From assembly GCA_016713585.1 (NCBI GenBank), contig JADJOV010000012.1:20379-84378 (forward strand): a stretch of DNA of 64,000 nucleotides, read 5' to 3'. The stretch comes from Bdellovibrionales bacterium (GTDB lineage Bacteria; Bdellovibrionota; Bdellovibrionia; Bdellovibrionales; Bdellovibrionaceae). Both the position numbers and the translations under genes were made by a program. This document shows positions 8,869 through 18,859 of this stretch, piece after piece. The notes under the pieces are model-generated. The model had not been told where the DNA came from. It made no database searches and saw only the letters and a list, made by a program, of their open reading frames with translations. The number at the start of each line of letters is the position of its first letter. The stretch's first letter is position 1.

Positions 8869-10473
8869 TCATTCTAAGGTTTCATTGGGGGGGGGGGGGG
8901 CAGTTTTGGGCCCCTCAAAGGCCTTAAACCTTATTTCAAAACAGGTATTGGGGCAATCTGGAATAATTTTAATTGCTGCTTTGTGCTCGTCAAGAATTCC
9001 TCTGCATATGGATAGGCCAAGTCCAGTCCCTTCGCCGACCTTCTTAGTCGTAAAAAAGGGCTCAAACAACCTTTCGCGGATATTTTCAGGGATTCCAGGC
9101 CCGGAGTCAGTAATTCTCAGGATCACAATCCCTTGGTCTTCATGGATAGAAACGTTGACCCACTTATCGCTCGTCGCCTTTACGGCATCAATTGCATTAA
9201 CTATTAAATTCACGAGGACTTGCTCAATCTCAATTTCATCACACAAAATGATAGATTCTGATTTTTCGTTCAGAGTGATAGGTGTATCATGTCGTCTCGA
9301 TTTATTCTCAGTGAGAACCAAGACCTCTTTGACGATGGAATTTAGAGAGAAAGGTGATAAGTTGGACTTCTCCCCTGATCTAGAGAATTTTTTGAGGCCG
9401 CTGACAATTTTAGAAATACGCGCGCAGGCTTTCTTAATCGATTCAATTTTCAATTTTATTTTTTCTGGATTGTCGAGACACCGAGAGAGGACACTGACTG
9501 AGCCAGCGATAATGGCAAGGGGATTATTTATTTCATGTGCAATTCCAGCGCTCATCTCACCCAAAGACACCAATTTTGCGTTCTTAACGCTTTTGGCCCG
9601 TTCAAGCTCAAGGTTAAGCTTCATTTGGTACTCTTCCGTTATATCATTGGAAATTCCAATCAGAAGATGGGGGTCACCATTTTGGTCAAATGTAGGAACC
9701 TTGTAGGTTTGAAGTATTCGCTTTCCGCGTGGAGTGTCGATCGCCTCCTGGTCGATTCGAAGAACAGTTTTGCTTTCAAAGACCTGCCTATCCTTTGATG
9801 TAAAAAAGTCAGCCTGTTCTTTTGGGAAAAAATCGTAATCGTTCTTTCCAATTAACTGCTCCGCCTTCACCCCCAGCAGATCTTCTCCGGCTTTATTTAG
9901 TAGAGAGAAAGCCAAATCATTCCTATAGTCCTTAACAAAAATCATAGAGTGAACGTTTTGAAGGACTGTCTGAAACAAATTTCCCCGGAGTTTTTCTTGA
10001 GTGAGGTCTCTGACAGTCGCCTGAAGATAGCTTTCATGTCCAACGTCAAGACGACTCAAAAGGACATTGCAATTAATAGTTTTACCAGAGAGTGTTTTGT
10101 GATCCCACTCAAAGAAGTGACTACCGAAAGTCATTGCCTTGTCGATCATTTCGGGGGCCTTTTCAGAAGAAAGCCTCCCGTCAGGTTGTTTTTCAGGGGA
10201 CAATTCCCATGGACCGAGATTGAGGAAGGCTTCTTCATGAGGAACTTCGAATAGTTTAAGTGCTGCCGGATTGCAGCTTGTAAATTTCCAGTCTGGCGGA
10301 GCCAAGGTCATAATAGAATCCACACATTGTGTAAAAAGGGCATGGAGTCGTGCCCGATCCTCAGCGACCTTTTTTTCAACCGGGTTTTGCTTCCCAATGG
10401 ACTCTGTTTCACTAGGTCCACCATTCGTTGAACCAATTTCCCCTACCGTATTCTGGTTACGCTTTGTCTTCAT
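8869..10473 (-). CDS. Sensor histidine kinase with two PAS domains
   Basis: Order of domains: PAS (about 40-150), PAS (about 165-290), HisKA with the phospho-site GIAHEINNPLAI, then HATPase with EQVLVNLIVNAIDAV (N box), ITDSGPGIP (G1) and EPFFTTKKVGEGTGLGLSI (F and G2). No membrane segment is visible, so it should be a soluble sensor; no regulator gene is adjacent. ATG 10473 is taken as start, with AAGGA 11 bases upstream, in preference to an earlier ATG at 10530. The 3' end runs through a 14-base G tract (seen from the plus strand) that encodes PPPP. Confidence 0.85.
   Translation of the reverse strand: MKTKRNQNTVGEIGSTNGGPSETESIGKQNPVEKKVAEDRARLHALFTQCVDSIMTLAPPDWKFTSCNPAALKLFEVPHEEAFLNLGPWELSPEKQPDGRLSSEKAPEMIDKAMTFGSHFFEWDHKTLSGKTINCNVLLSRLDVGHESYLQATVRDLTQEKLRGNLFQTVLQNVHSMIFVKDYRNDLAFSLLNKAGEDLLGVKAEQLIGKNDYDFFPKEQADFFTSKDRQVFESKTVLRIDQEAIDTPRGKRILQTYKVPTFDQNGDPHLLIGISNDITEEYQMKLNLELERAKSVKNAKLVSLGEMSAGIAHEINNPLAIIAGSVSVLSRCLDNPEKIKLKIESIKKACARISKIVSGLKKFSRSGEKSNLSPFSLNSIVKEVLVLTENKSRRHDTPITLNEKSESIILCDEIEIEQVLVNLIVNAIDAVKATSDKWVNVSIHEDQGIVILRITDSGPGIPENIRERLFEPFFTTKKVGEGTGLGLSICRGILDEHKAAIKIIPDCPNTCFEIRFKAFEGPKTAPPPPNETLE
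8887..8900. repeat. 14-base poly-G/poly-C tract inside the 3' end of the kinase gene
   Basis: Fourteen consecutive G on the plus strand, read as CCC codons near the C-terminus of the histidine kinase. Tracts this long slip during replication and are also hard to sequence, so the exact count is uncertain. A change in length would alter only the last few residues. Confidence 0.9.
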
Positions 10474-10675
10474 CGAACAAGTGATCCTTTCTACCCAAAA
10501 AAGGACAATCGGAAGATCCTGGAAATCCATAAGAGGGAATCAATGATTGTGACTACTCAGTATGAATTATTTTGAAGCCCAGATCAAAGGCTGACACTTA
10601 TACTTTCTACAATATAGACCAAGCCAGACCTTTGATGGGTATACCAATCGACCCAGCCAGACAGAAGGCGCAGGC

Positions 10676-11252
10676 CATTTTCGCTGGCGCCTTCTGAGGT
10701 GGGGTTGGCAATAAACCATTTATGACTTGAGAATGTAATCCACGACAACCCGCACTCTTGCGCTTTTAATAATGTACGGATGGGCGACAAGCCAAAGAGG
10801 CGTTGTGATAGGCTCAACAACATTTATTTGAATAAGCTCAGGGTCCCGATCTTCAAAAAAGGTTGGGAGTATCCCCCACCCCAGTCCAGCTTGAATTGAA
10901 TAAAAGACCGAGCTCCAAGCGGCGGATCGAAGGGAATATCGAATATGGGGCTCCAATTTTTGCAAAGCTTAAATTCGAAGTCACTAGTCGCTCGTGCAAC
11001 CAGTCCACAAAAGGAAAACTCTTGAGTTGCTCGAGGTGTTGAGGCTTTTCCTTCCTTGGAGTAATTTGGGGTGCATAAAAAGTCCCAAAGTCATCTCACC
11101 CGTTTTCGAACAATGAGATCCCGTTGAGAAGGTCTGACCAATCGTAAGGCAATATCGGCATCTCGTTTAGCTAAGTTGACCACTTCAGCACCAGTTAAAA
11201 ACTCTATCTCGATTTCGGGATTTTCAATCATGAGATTGGATAGACGAGGAAT
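10676..11252. repeat. Long direct repeat, copy A (lysR 3' part)
   Basis: This 577-bp stretch matches 17854-18432 in the same orientation, with about ten base changes and six one-base homopolymer differences (roughly 97% identity by eye). The match starts at CATTTTCGCTGGCGCC and ends at AGACGAGGAAT. The two copies bracket a 6.6-kb accessory island. Confidence 0.95.
10720..11252 (-). pseudogene. Truncated LysR-family regulator (effector domain only)
   Basis: Encodes the last 175 or so residues of a LysR regulator, nearly identical to the complete gene at 17898-18750, including ENPEIEIEFLTGAEVV and AGLGWGILPTFFEDRDPE. The DNA-binding N-terminus is missing: homology stops abruptly at 11252. Four homopolymers are one base shorter than in the other copy and break the frame; at two other places this copy has the correct, longer run. 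It cannot make a regulator. Confidence 0.85.
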
Positions 11253-11380
11253 ATACACTTTGAACCGTGAAACGTTGAATTTGAACCAATCTCTACTTCG
11301 CTGGTATTGGTTATGCGGGAGGAGGTTCTGCAAATCGCAAGAAATGATATCTGAAACCTGAGATGTGAAGAAAAGTAGAT

Positions 11381-11451
11381 CGGGTAGACCCAGCCATTAC
11401 TGACTGGGTCCCACCACAAAACCGTGCTGGCAGATTTCCCGCACACGGCTC
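11381..11451 (-). ncRNA. Group II intron domains V and VI
   Basis: Domain V (11418-11451) starts with GAGCCGTGTGCGGGAAA, including the catalytic AGC triad and a GAAA loop, and closes with GCACGGTTT. Domain VI follows as a stem, GACCCAG / CTGGGTC, with an unpaired A before CCCGAT that fits the branch point seven bases from the 3' splice site. Confidence 0.8.
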
Positions 11452-12113
11452 TTCAGAAAAGAGGATGTTTACAGCCTGGCGAATGTGCTTAAGTCTTGGT
11501 ACTGGATCTTAATTTTGGGAAACACCAGCGGGTGTTTATCTAAAATTTCTTGTTACTTGTCCCAAGTGACTCAGCCGTTTTGGCCCCCTCGAGAGAGACT
11601 GTCCCAATCCCAGCGAACTTGCTGAGAGAATGAGTGGAGTTTTTGTCCATTACCGGCAATCCCATAGTAGTTGAAGTGACCCATCAAACTGGAGTTGAGG
11701 ATCTGAACCTGTTCTGCTATGGGTCGGTGTTAATTGTAAAATCTTAGCCTTGATCGCTGCTTTCGCACGACCATATCGCGTATAATTTGTTACAAATACA
11801 GTCTTACTGGCTGTTCCACTGCGATTCTTGGCTCGGTAGATTGTGAACCCGAGAAATGTCATTTGCCGACGCTCCTGAGTTTTCGGATGACTCCGTGACC
11901 CAAGGTACGTTTGATGAGTCTTCTTTTCAGAGATGCTCAGGCCAAACTGCGCAAGCCTTGCCATGAGCAAGGTTTGCATTGTTGTGACATCAGGCGGCCT
12001 TATTGAAGAACAGAGCAAAGTCGTCTGCATAACGCACCAGATTTGCTCGTCCATTAAACTGTTGTTTAATTTTCTTCTCAAAACCATAGGTCCAGAAGTG
12101 AAGTGAGAGAGGC

Positions 12114-13773
12114 TACTCCCTAAACACATGGACAACTTTTCGTTGTCAATCAAGCTATCCTTTGGTAATCACAGGCTTTATTCCAACGGGCCCAAATTGC
12201 AGTTGGCAGCGCCGTCCATGACCGACCAGCGCCTTGTTCCAAGGAAGTTCAGCATGTCAAAAACATTAAAGAGGCTATGGACGGTTCGTATCGAAGGCCT
12301 CTGCAAAAGCGATCGAGACGAAAGACCACCAAAGCATTCGAAATCATTCTCCCAGAAATTCAAAGAACAACACAAAAATCAGAGGTAAAACCCAGAAAAA
12401 AACCACAGCGATCTGGCGCCAGGGTCTCAAGCGACAAGCAAGCCCAAGAAGGAACTATTGAATCACAAATTTCAAGTCTCGAGAACATGGGTCAGGATAC
12501 CAGATTGAAGAAGATCTTGTTTTTGCAAGGCCGTGGCACGGCAGGGCTGCCGTGAGTCAATCAGATTTTAATTCTATGTCCAGATCGCTTAGCCAGAAAG
12601 TAGCTCCAATTGATTCTGGTAGAAGAGTTTAAAACTGGGTGTTGAGATTATGCAAACCGAACAATTTCAACTTCACCTGAAGATCAGTTACTTTTTCAAA
12701 TTCAAGGAGTTATATCCGAATTTGAGAGAGAAAAAATAATCGAGCGAAGTCGTCGCAGAGGTAAACTTTCTGGCAAGTTTCAGTTTTATCTGGCCTTATG
12801 GGTATGTCTATCTCTGCTACCGAATCCGAAGAGTGTCGTTACGAAATTCATCCTGAAGAGGCAACCGTCGTCAAAAAAAGCATTGGGGCTTGTAGACGCA
12901 GAAGGCACCCCCAGTCGACAATGTGGGTCACTGGGGGTGATTTGGCTCATGTTGAAAAATCCCTACGGAAAGGCAGCCCATCGAAAGACTCAGTTGTCGA
13001 AGGCCCCGAGCCCACTAAATTAGCTCAGGACATGGCTTCTATCCAAAGAAACCAAAATAAATTGATCGTGACCCGAAAGACTGGATGGATTTTGAAAGCA
13101 AAGCGCAGCTTCAAGTAAAAAGTTATCGCCGCGAAATAATAAACGTTATCGTCTTCCTTTGCAAAGAATGCGGCTATTCAATCTATGGTAAAGCCCACTT
13201 CCAACTCCAAATACAAAAGGCTCTATTACCGCTGCATGGGTCAAGACGGCCACAGATGGTCCACAGGACGCGTTTGTTCATCTCATCCAGTTAGAGTTGA
13301 GGGTTTTAGATGAGCTTGTCTGGCAGCAAGTCCAAACCCTCATTGAACAACCCGAAATCGTCGTTAAAGAATATACTCGGCGAATGGACGCTGAAAAAAA
13401 GAAGACTCAATTAGACTTCTTAGCAAGAAGAAAAAGGAAATCCGCATGCAAGAGCAGCAAAAGGAAAGATTGTTGATCTTTACAACCCGCTTTAGGCTGA
13501 AGTCGAAGGAAAACTCTTCGATTGCGAATTACAAAACTGAATAACGAATGCCCTTTTGAATCAAGAGGAAAAACAAAGCAACAGTGTCTGCAGCTTGAAC
13601 AGTTCGAGGATTTTAAGAAAAAGATGAATTTAAACCTACCAAATTTGAAGTTCGAAGAAAAAGCAACTTGTTCGTCTTTTGGTCAGCGAGGTCGTTGTTG
13701 ATGTCAAAATCAAGATGTTAACGTTAACACGTGGTGCCGGTTCAGAAAAATGTTCCATTGTGTTTAGGGAGTA
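12114..13773 (+). mobile_element. Compact serine-recombinase element with inverted terminal repeats
   Basis: A 1,660-bp insertion in the intron's reverse transcriptase gene. Both ends, read inward, begin TACTCCCTAAACACA, followed by TGG on the left and ATGG on the right (12114-12131 and 13755-13773). Inside are a 44-codon reading frame and a serine recombinase whose stop codon overlaps the right repeat. No other cargo. The boundaries are supported because maturase motifs resume on both sides. Part of the TACTCCC may be host sequence, so the exact ends are uncertain by a few bases. Confidence 0.7.
12254..12388 (+). CDS. Small basic protein upstream of the recombinase
   Basis: A 44-codon frame (starting MSKTLKRLWTV, ending KEQHKNQR) preceded by AAGGAAG 8 bases before the ATG. 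It is strongly basic and ends where the recombinase begins. No family recognised; it could be a regulator or accessory factor of the element, or chance. It lies fully inside the recombinase element. Confidence 0.35.
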   Translation: MSKTLKRLWTVRIEGLCKSDRDERPPKHSKSFSQKFKEQHKNQR

Positions 13774-13774
13774 A
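12389..13774 (+). pseudogene. Large-type serine recombinase, many frameshifts
   Basis: Reconstructed over several frames: TAIW then ARVSSDKQAQEGTIESQI (resolvase domain; the first serine of RVSS is the nucleophile), DRLARK, QIQGVISEFEREKIIERS, YGKAAHRKTQLSK (recombinase domain), CKECGYSIYGKA with YYRCMGQDGH (zinc ribbon), LDELVWQQVQTLIEQP, and a C-terminal FEEKQLVRLLVSEVVVDV. The corrected product is near 460 residues. No convincing start codon is visible; the frame opens right after the preceding small gene. So many shifts in 1.4 kb could be decay or poor sequence. Confidence 0.75.
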
Positions 13775-15190
13775 CCGAACCTCCTTGCGGAGTTCCTTTT
13801 CCTCCCTGCAATTTCTGCCATGCGCGGCACTCAGCCAAGCCTCGATCAGTTTGAGCACTCGCTCGTCTCCGATCCGAAGTCTCAAAATTTCTTAAGCCAT
13901 TCATGGCTTAAGCTTCCAAAGAAATCCTGAATATCCACCTCGAGAACATATTCAGCCTTCCTGCGGTAGAGAATCTCATTGATCGTGGCTAGGGCATGAT
14001 GGCAGCTTAATCCTGGCCGAAATCCGAAGGACGACTTGAGGAAGTCCTGTTCGTAAATCTCGTTCAGAATTCTGCTCATCGCTGCTTGAATAGCCCGGTC
14101 AATGACCGCAGGGATACCAAGAGGACGCTTCTTTCCGTCAGCCTTTGGGATATACACCCTTCTCACAGCTGGTGCTTCGTAGCGACCCTCATGGATTTGC
14201 CTCAGGATTGGCGGAAGAAGCCAAGAGAGATTCTCTCTGGCTTGTTCGACCGTCATACCATCTATGCCGACGGCACTGGATTTTGGAATTTTATTTAAAC
14301 ATTCCTCAACCAATTCGTAGGTCAAATGATGAAGCAAACTGTTAAATTGTTCTTTCGGATTCTTCCTGGCTCTTGCTGCAATAGCTGCTCGCCGAGAGAC
14401 CGGGTCTTGTTTAAATCCGCCACTGTGTTCGGATGTATTCCCCACCTCGGAGTGTGGCCCCTGTTTCTTCACTTGCAACTTCTCCTTTCTGCGACACCCT
14501 TCGCTCCCCGATCATTACTCGGTTCACCGCTACTATGATGTCGTCTGAATTCCTGTGACTTCTCATCTCGGCTTCTCGCTTTGGAGACTTCTGGCTTCGT
14601 GCCAGTAAACCACAGGACCTCCCACGTTTATGAAAGTGCCTTTATGAACATGCCGGAGCCTGCGCCCCCGGTAGCTAGAGATAAGCTCGCCCCGTAGCGC
14701 TCATCCACTTTTCGTCTTCTCCACCTTATCTAATGGATCGACAGCTACAAGTTATACCCTTTCGGGGTTTACGCCCATTCATCTCACCGATTCGGCCTGT
14801 TCACTCGACGATCTTCCGCTCTGATGAGTCGGTTACCCTTCACACCAGGAAGACGTCTTCACCTTGATTGGCTAGATTTTAAGGTTGTGACTTTTACATT
14901 TCACACGCTCCTTTCACACTTTGCGTGGCGCACGATAAGAAGTATAAAGCACCTACTCTAGTGAACTCAATTATATAGAACGCCTGGTCAATTCTGCGGG
15001 AAGTTGGTTTCCAGCTAATTCTGCTCAATTTTTTTGAGTTTTTGATGATACGTTTTAGATTGATGGACTGCTTATGAGATTTTATATCGATTTTTTCTCA
15101 TTGGATTTGTTTTTCTGTTTAGGAGTCCCGTCAACTCGTGGATTTCGAATCTGAGGGTTCCAAGAAAGCTCATGAGTCGTGTGTCTTGGT

Positions 15191-15487
15191 CTAATCATAA
15201 TCAGTGAAGGCTTGGATGAAGTCGTCATCTTTTACGATGATACCGTTTTTCTCAAGATATTTGGCGACTCTGTGGGCGATGGTCTTAACCAGTCCTTCTA
15301 GCTCTGGGACAGTTGGTGGTGCAGTTTTGTGAAAGTCCTTTGGGATCTTATCGGCATTGAGTTCATAAGCCCCATCGATCAGAAGTTGATGGAGGTGGAC
15401 ATTGACGTTGCACGCGCCCCCGAGAAGTATTCCTGGATCAACATACTGATTTTCGCATTGGCTGTAGTTTCCTATATTTTTTATCAA
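15191..15487 (-). pseudogene. IS91-like (Y2/HUH) transposase remnant
   Basis: About 98 codons. VNVHLHQLLIDGAYELNADK resembles the HxH histidine motif region of Y2 transposases (IS91, IS801, IS1294), and FHKTAPPTVPELEGLVKTI followed by RVAKYLEKNGI fits the downstream part. The zinc-finger N-terminus and the tyrosine-bearing part are missing. Upstream, 14934-15190 shows no gene. Confidence 0.6.
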
Positions 15488-15522
15488 TCAGGCAAGTTAA
15501 TGTGTCGTATCGACGACACAAC

Positions 15523-16220
15523 ATGATGAACTCAGATTTTCTTAAAAAGATTGAATCCTTTCTTCCACTTATCATTAGTGCAATCCTTGCCTATATTCTT
15601 CAATGGAAGGTGGCCGATCTAATTTGGGGAACCTGGGTAGGGAGTCTCTTTTGGTTGGCCTGCTTGTAATTGCTGGATCCTTCGTTCTTATTATTCGGAA
15701 TATTTTTAAAGCGAGATTTCAAGAACCTCCTACGCTGCCGGCCTTGTTTTCGTTTATTGTTTTTGGTGCACTAGGGTTTTACGTGTATACTTTCTTTCAT
15801 TTAGTCTTAGCGATGATACTTTCTAAATTTTCTGCTTTTTCACATGAGATTCCTTTTCAACCAAACCCAAAATTTGTTTTAGATCTTGCCAAGATCTATT
15901 GGCAAGAGACAGTCATCATGTTTTATTTTACGATTTCATATTTGTATCAAAGCCTCAAATACCATCAGGAAAGTGGCGATCTGGGACATCTTCTGGATAC
16001 ACAAGCCAAAATGCCAATGTTGATTTTTAGTGGAATGATGTTAAATGTCGTTTTGATCATTGCATTGATTCCGACGGCCATAGTCTTTGGTTTCTTTATC
16101 TCTGAAACCAAAATCAATAGCCCATTGTTGGTTTGTCTGTTAATTTTTTGGCTCTTTAGCATAAACCATAAAGTCAGGTCCTATCGCGCAAAACCCCCTA
16201 AAACGCCCATCAGAGATTAG
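15523..16220 (+). CDS. Integral membrane protein of unknown function, one frameshift
   Basis: Starts at tandem ATGs (15523, 15526) and loses one base near 15640, so an N-terminal piece with one helix (SFLPLIISAILAYIL) joins a downstream piece with about four more hydrophobic helices. ADLIWGTWVGSL, FHLVLAMIL and YWQETVIMFYF recall the DUF6498 family, but this is a weak likeness. It belongs to the island between the lysR repeats; the following 16221-16452 holds nothing that I can identify. Confidence 0.5.
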
Positions 16221-16452
16221 GCAGAAACCAAGTTGATTATTGTCCCAAACCTTAACATCTAGAAGACTTTGACCGGTGGCTGGCCGAGGTACAATAGAAA
16301 GAGCTCTCTGCGGAAGGTAAGAATCATCGTTTACATAGGCTCATTTTGATCCGACAAATTTTTCGTCGAATACTTCAAGTTTGACAATCTAATGTGATCA
16401 AGTCCTTTTAAAATCGCCGTCCGTCGGCAATGCGCTTGCAAGAGCTCAATAT

Positions 16453-17690
16453 ATGAAAACAAATCTAAAACCAAATCCAAAGTTTTTTCTAGTTGCGGTT
16501 CTCTTGATTTTTAGTCAAGCAGTTCAGGCCGGCACGATTCCCAATATTTTTTTGAGCACAAAAGCTGAGGGCAACGCCGCAGACAAAGTCGAGGAGTTCC
16601 GATGGAAAGAGATAAACTATATTGTTCGCCCATTAAATCCTACCACAGATAAGCTTTGTAAATTCTCGCGCCTTAATTGGACGATTGGGTACGAGCTAAG
16701 CGGACTGCTGCGTCATTATTTTGTCACAAAAATCCTGAGTCGTTGGCGATATTTTCTAGGGTCGCGGCCAAACTTATTAAACAAAGAAATGCCTTCGCTG
16801 ACAAAGTTCCATATGGCTGGCGAGAGCCACATAGCAATCATGAATGGCATGCATATTCTGCGCACCTATATCTGCCTATGCTCGAGTTTGTAAACCATAT
16901 TCAGGCGCGCGGTGATCTTCGCGAAATTAGGATCCTTGAATCCGACCATACTTATTTAAGTTTGGGAAAAGAAATTCTTTCTGGATATCGAAAACTAGAT
17001 CAAGTACACTCCTCTAATTTGCGAGTGGGTTCTAGGGCAGAGTACTTTTTCTCGAATATGAATTTTTCGGGTCCCGCCGAGTGCGACAAGCTTGGGGACA
17101 AATCATCATTGACCAATACAAGCTACCCCGTAAATATGAACTCTATCGTTTTTACTGCGAAAATAATTTATGCGCGTTACCTCCAGCAACTAGGCCCAAG
17201 CGCCGCCCGCAACATGGCCAGTGAGAGGGGATTGGTTGCCAAATACATTCGACATCTCGGTCAGAAGGTGTTCAAGGTAGGTGTTGATGACGGATATCTA
17301 TTTTTATATTGGACTTACAACGATCGATTTAAGAAGGACTGGGAAGACCTGCCTCATGCAAATGCCACAATTAATTTTGTTTTTGAGGCAAAGCGAGCTG
17401 CACTGCTGAGCTTAGCTAACGAAAAGTCAGAGCATTGGCCGCTCTGGCTCGGGAACACACTTGCCCGCCTTATTCCAGAACCGGCAGAGGGGGACGATTT
17501 GTTTTCGAACAAGGTTTACGGTCCGTCCGTGGGCTCTGATGGGAAAACGATATTTTACCTCGCAATGACAACTGCAACAAACAGTCGGGCCAGGCATCTA
17601 TACTTTGACTGGGTCGAGCGAAACGGGGTTCTCAACACTCGCTGGTATGAACGTGTCTCTGTGGCTTTCGCTCATTTGACTAGTAAATGA
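16453..17690 (+). CDS. Secreted protein of unknown function, one frameshift
   Basis: A signal peptide (FFLVAVLLIFSQAVQA) is followed by about 390 residues with no recognised domain. One base is lost near 16680: the first frame ends soon after KLCKFSRLNW, and the second carries on with DDWVRAKRTAASLFC through to AFAHLTSK at 17690. The sequence is rich in aromatic residues (YLFLYWTYNDRF) and looks like a folded periplasmic or surface protein. Last gene of the island; 17691-17853 is empty. Confidence 0.55.
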
Positions 17691-17853
17691 CTCTGGGCAA
17701 AGTGCCCTTGTGTGTTCATCGCACCATGCACTGTCAGGACATAGGTTACAGTAATTGCACCCCCAACCATCCCCGGGCAGGAGGGCTTTGGCCATCCTTT
17801 GGCAGCCTCAAGTTCCTACAGATTCTTGCTCGGTCCCTCCAATGAAAAATGGT

Positions 17854-18432
17854 CATTTTCGCTGGCGCCTTCTGAGGTGGGGTTGGCTATAAACCATTTA
17901 TGACTTAAGAATGTAATCCACGACAACCCGCACTCTTGCGCTTTTAATAATGTCTGGATGGGCGACAAGCCAAAGAGGCGTTGTGATAGGCTCAACAACA
18001 TTTATTTGAATAAGCTCAGGGTCCCGATCTTCAAAAAGGTTGGGAGTATCCCCACCCCAGTCCAGCTTGAATTGAATAAAAGACCGAGCTCCAAGCGGCG
18101 GATCGAAGGGAATATCGAATATGGGGCTCCAATTTTTGCAAAAGCTTAAATTCGAAATCACTAGTCGCTCGTGCAACTAGTCCCACAAAAGGAAAATTCT
18201 TGAGTTGCTCGAGGTGTTGAGGCTTTTTCCTTCCTTGGAGTAACTTGGGGTGCATAAAAAGTCCCAAAGTCATCTCACCCGTTTTTCGAACAATGAGATC
18301 CCGTTGAGAGGGTCTGACCAATCGTAAGGCAATATCGGCTTCTCGTTTAGCTAAGTTGACCACTTCAGCACCAGTTAAAAACTCTATCTCGATTTCGGGA
18401 TTTTCAATCATGAGATTGGATAGACGAGGAAT
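17854..18432. repeat. Long direct repeat, copy B (lysR 3' part)
   Basis: Partner of 10676-11252, 579 bp. This copy continues into the complete lysR gene at its right end, whereas copy A does not, so B marks the original gene. It has the longer run at four homopolymers and the shorter at two. Confidence 0.95.
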
Positions 18433-18750
18433 CAACCAATGATTTGCCAAGACCCCAGGCATAGCAATTCGCACAAGTCCCGTGGGCCTTTCATCTTGAC
18501 CTGTGATGGCCCGGTCAACTGAAAATGCAGAATTCTCCATGGCCTGTAATGTCGGCAAAATACGTTCAGCCGCCAAAGTCAGGATATAGCCATCCGACCG
18601 TTTTTCAAACAGCCGAGTTCCCAGCGATTCCTCAAGCGCAGCAATTCTTCGCCCAACAGTTGTTTGGTCGACTTTTAACTCTTTCGCAGCCAACTTTAGA
18701 CTGCCCTTTCTATAAAGCGCCAAAAAATAGCGAAACCCATCCCAGTCCAT
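17898..18750 (-). CDS. LysR-family transcriptional regulator, one frameshifted segment
   Basis: An N-terminal winged helix (FRYFLALYRKGSLKLAA, DQTTVGRRIAALEESLG) is followed by the periplasmic-binding-type effector domain. Two homopolymers near 18035 and 18050 are each one base short compared with copy A, so the last 60 residues or so fall in another frame. ATG 18750 is chosen because GAGG lies upstream and the helix starts right after it; an ATG at 18777 is also possible. Divergent from the DJ-1/PfpI gene, the classic LysR layout, so that gene is the probable target. Confidence 0.8.
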
Positions 18751-18771
18751 CTGCCGAATATACCTCAAAAC

Positions 18772-18810
18772 ATGCATAAATGCATCTAATAAATGCGTAA
18801 ATTTGCATTT
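18772..18810. promoter_or_regulatory. Likely LysR operator between lysR and the DJ-1/PfpI gene
   Basis: The divergent gap contains AAATGC (18791-18796) and GCATTT (18805-18810), a perfect inverted repeat with 8 bases between, plus ATGCAT at 18772 and AAATGCAT at 18778. Clustered AAATGC boxes at helical spacing suit a LysR tetramer that controls both genes. Confidence 0.45.
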
Positions 18811-18859
18811 GAGTAAAATTGCTATTGAGTTACAAACAGCGCCAACAAAGGAGTTATCA

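Larger units (their letters stand above)
11469..14478 (-). pseudogene. Group II intron reverse transcriptase/maturase (LtrA type), split by insertion
   Basis: The N-terminal part (14478 to 13774) has IPKSSAVGIDGMTVEQA, YIPKADGKKRPLGIPAVIDR, FGFRPGLSCHHAL and EVDIQDFF, then GTPQGGSVTP. The C-terminal part (12113 to 11469) resumes with WFEKKIKQQFNGRANLV, the catalytic YADD, then TFLGFTIYRA, GHFNYYGI and a maturase end with HPLVFPKI. Several one-base shifts occur in both parts, and the 1,660-bp recombinase element lies exactly between the GTPQGG and YADD motifs. Without it the protein would be near 450 residues, normal for the family. Confidence 0.85.
11379..14933 (-). mobile_element. Group II intron, interrupted by a serine-recombinase element
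   Basis: On the minus strand the intron opens with GTGCGCCACGC at 14933, the usual GUGYG 5' end, and closes after domains V and VI near 11379 (last bases CCCGAT). Between lie an RNA region without protein genes (14479-14933), a reverse transcriptase/maturase gene and domain V. The span is 3,555 bp, but subtracting the nested 1,660-bp element leaves 1,895 bp, the normal size for a bacterial group II intron. Its flanks (14934 onward and 11253-11378) have no recognisable gene. The split maturase makes it immobile unless helped in trans. Confidence 0.8.

Noticed and set aside
14934..15190. Possible tRNA-like segment (GTGGATTTCGAATCTGAGG)
   Set aside because: It resembles a T-arm only loosely; no acceptor, D or anticodon stems could be fitted.
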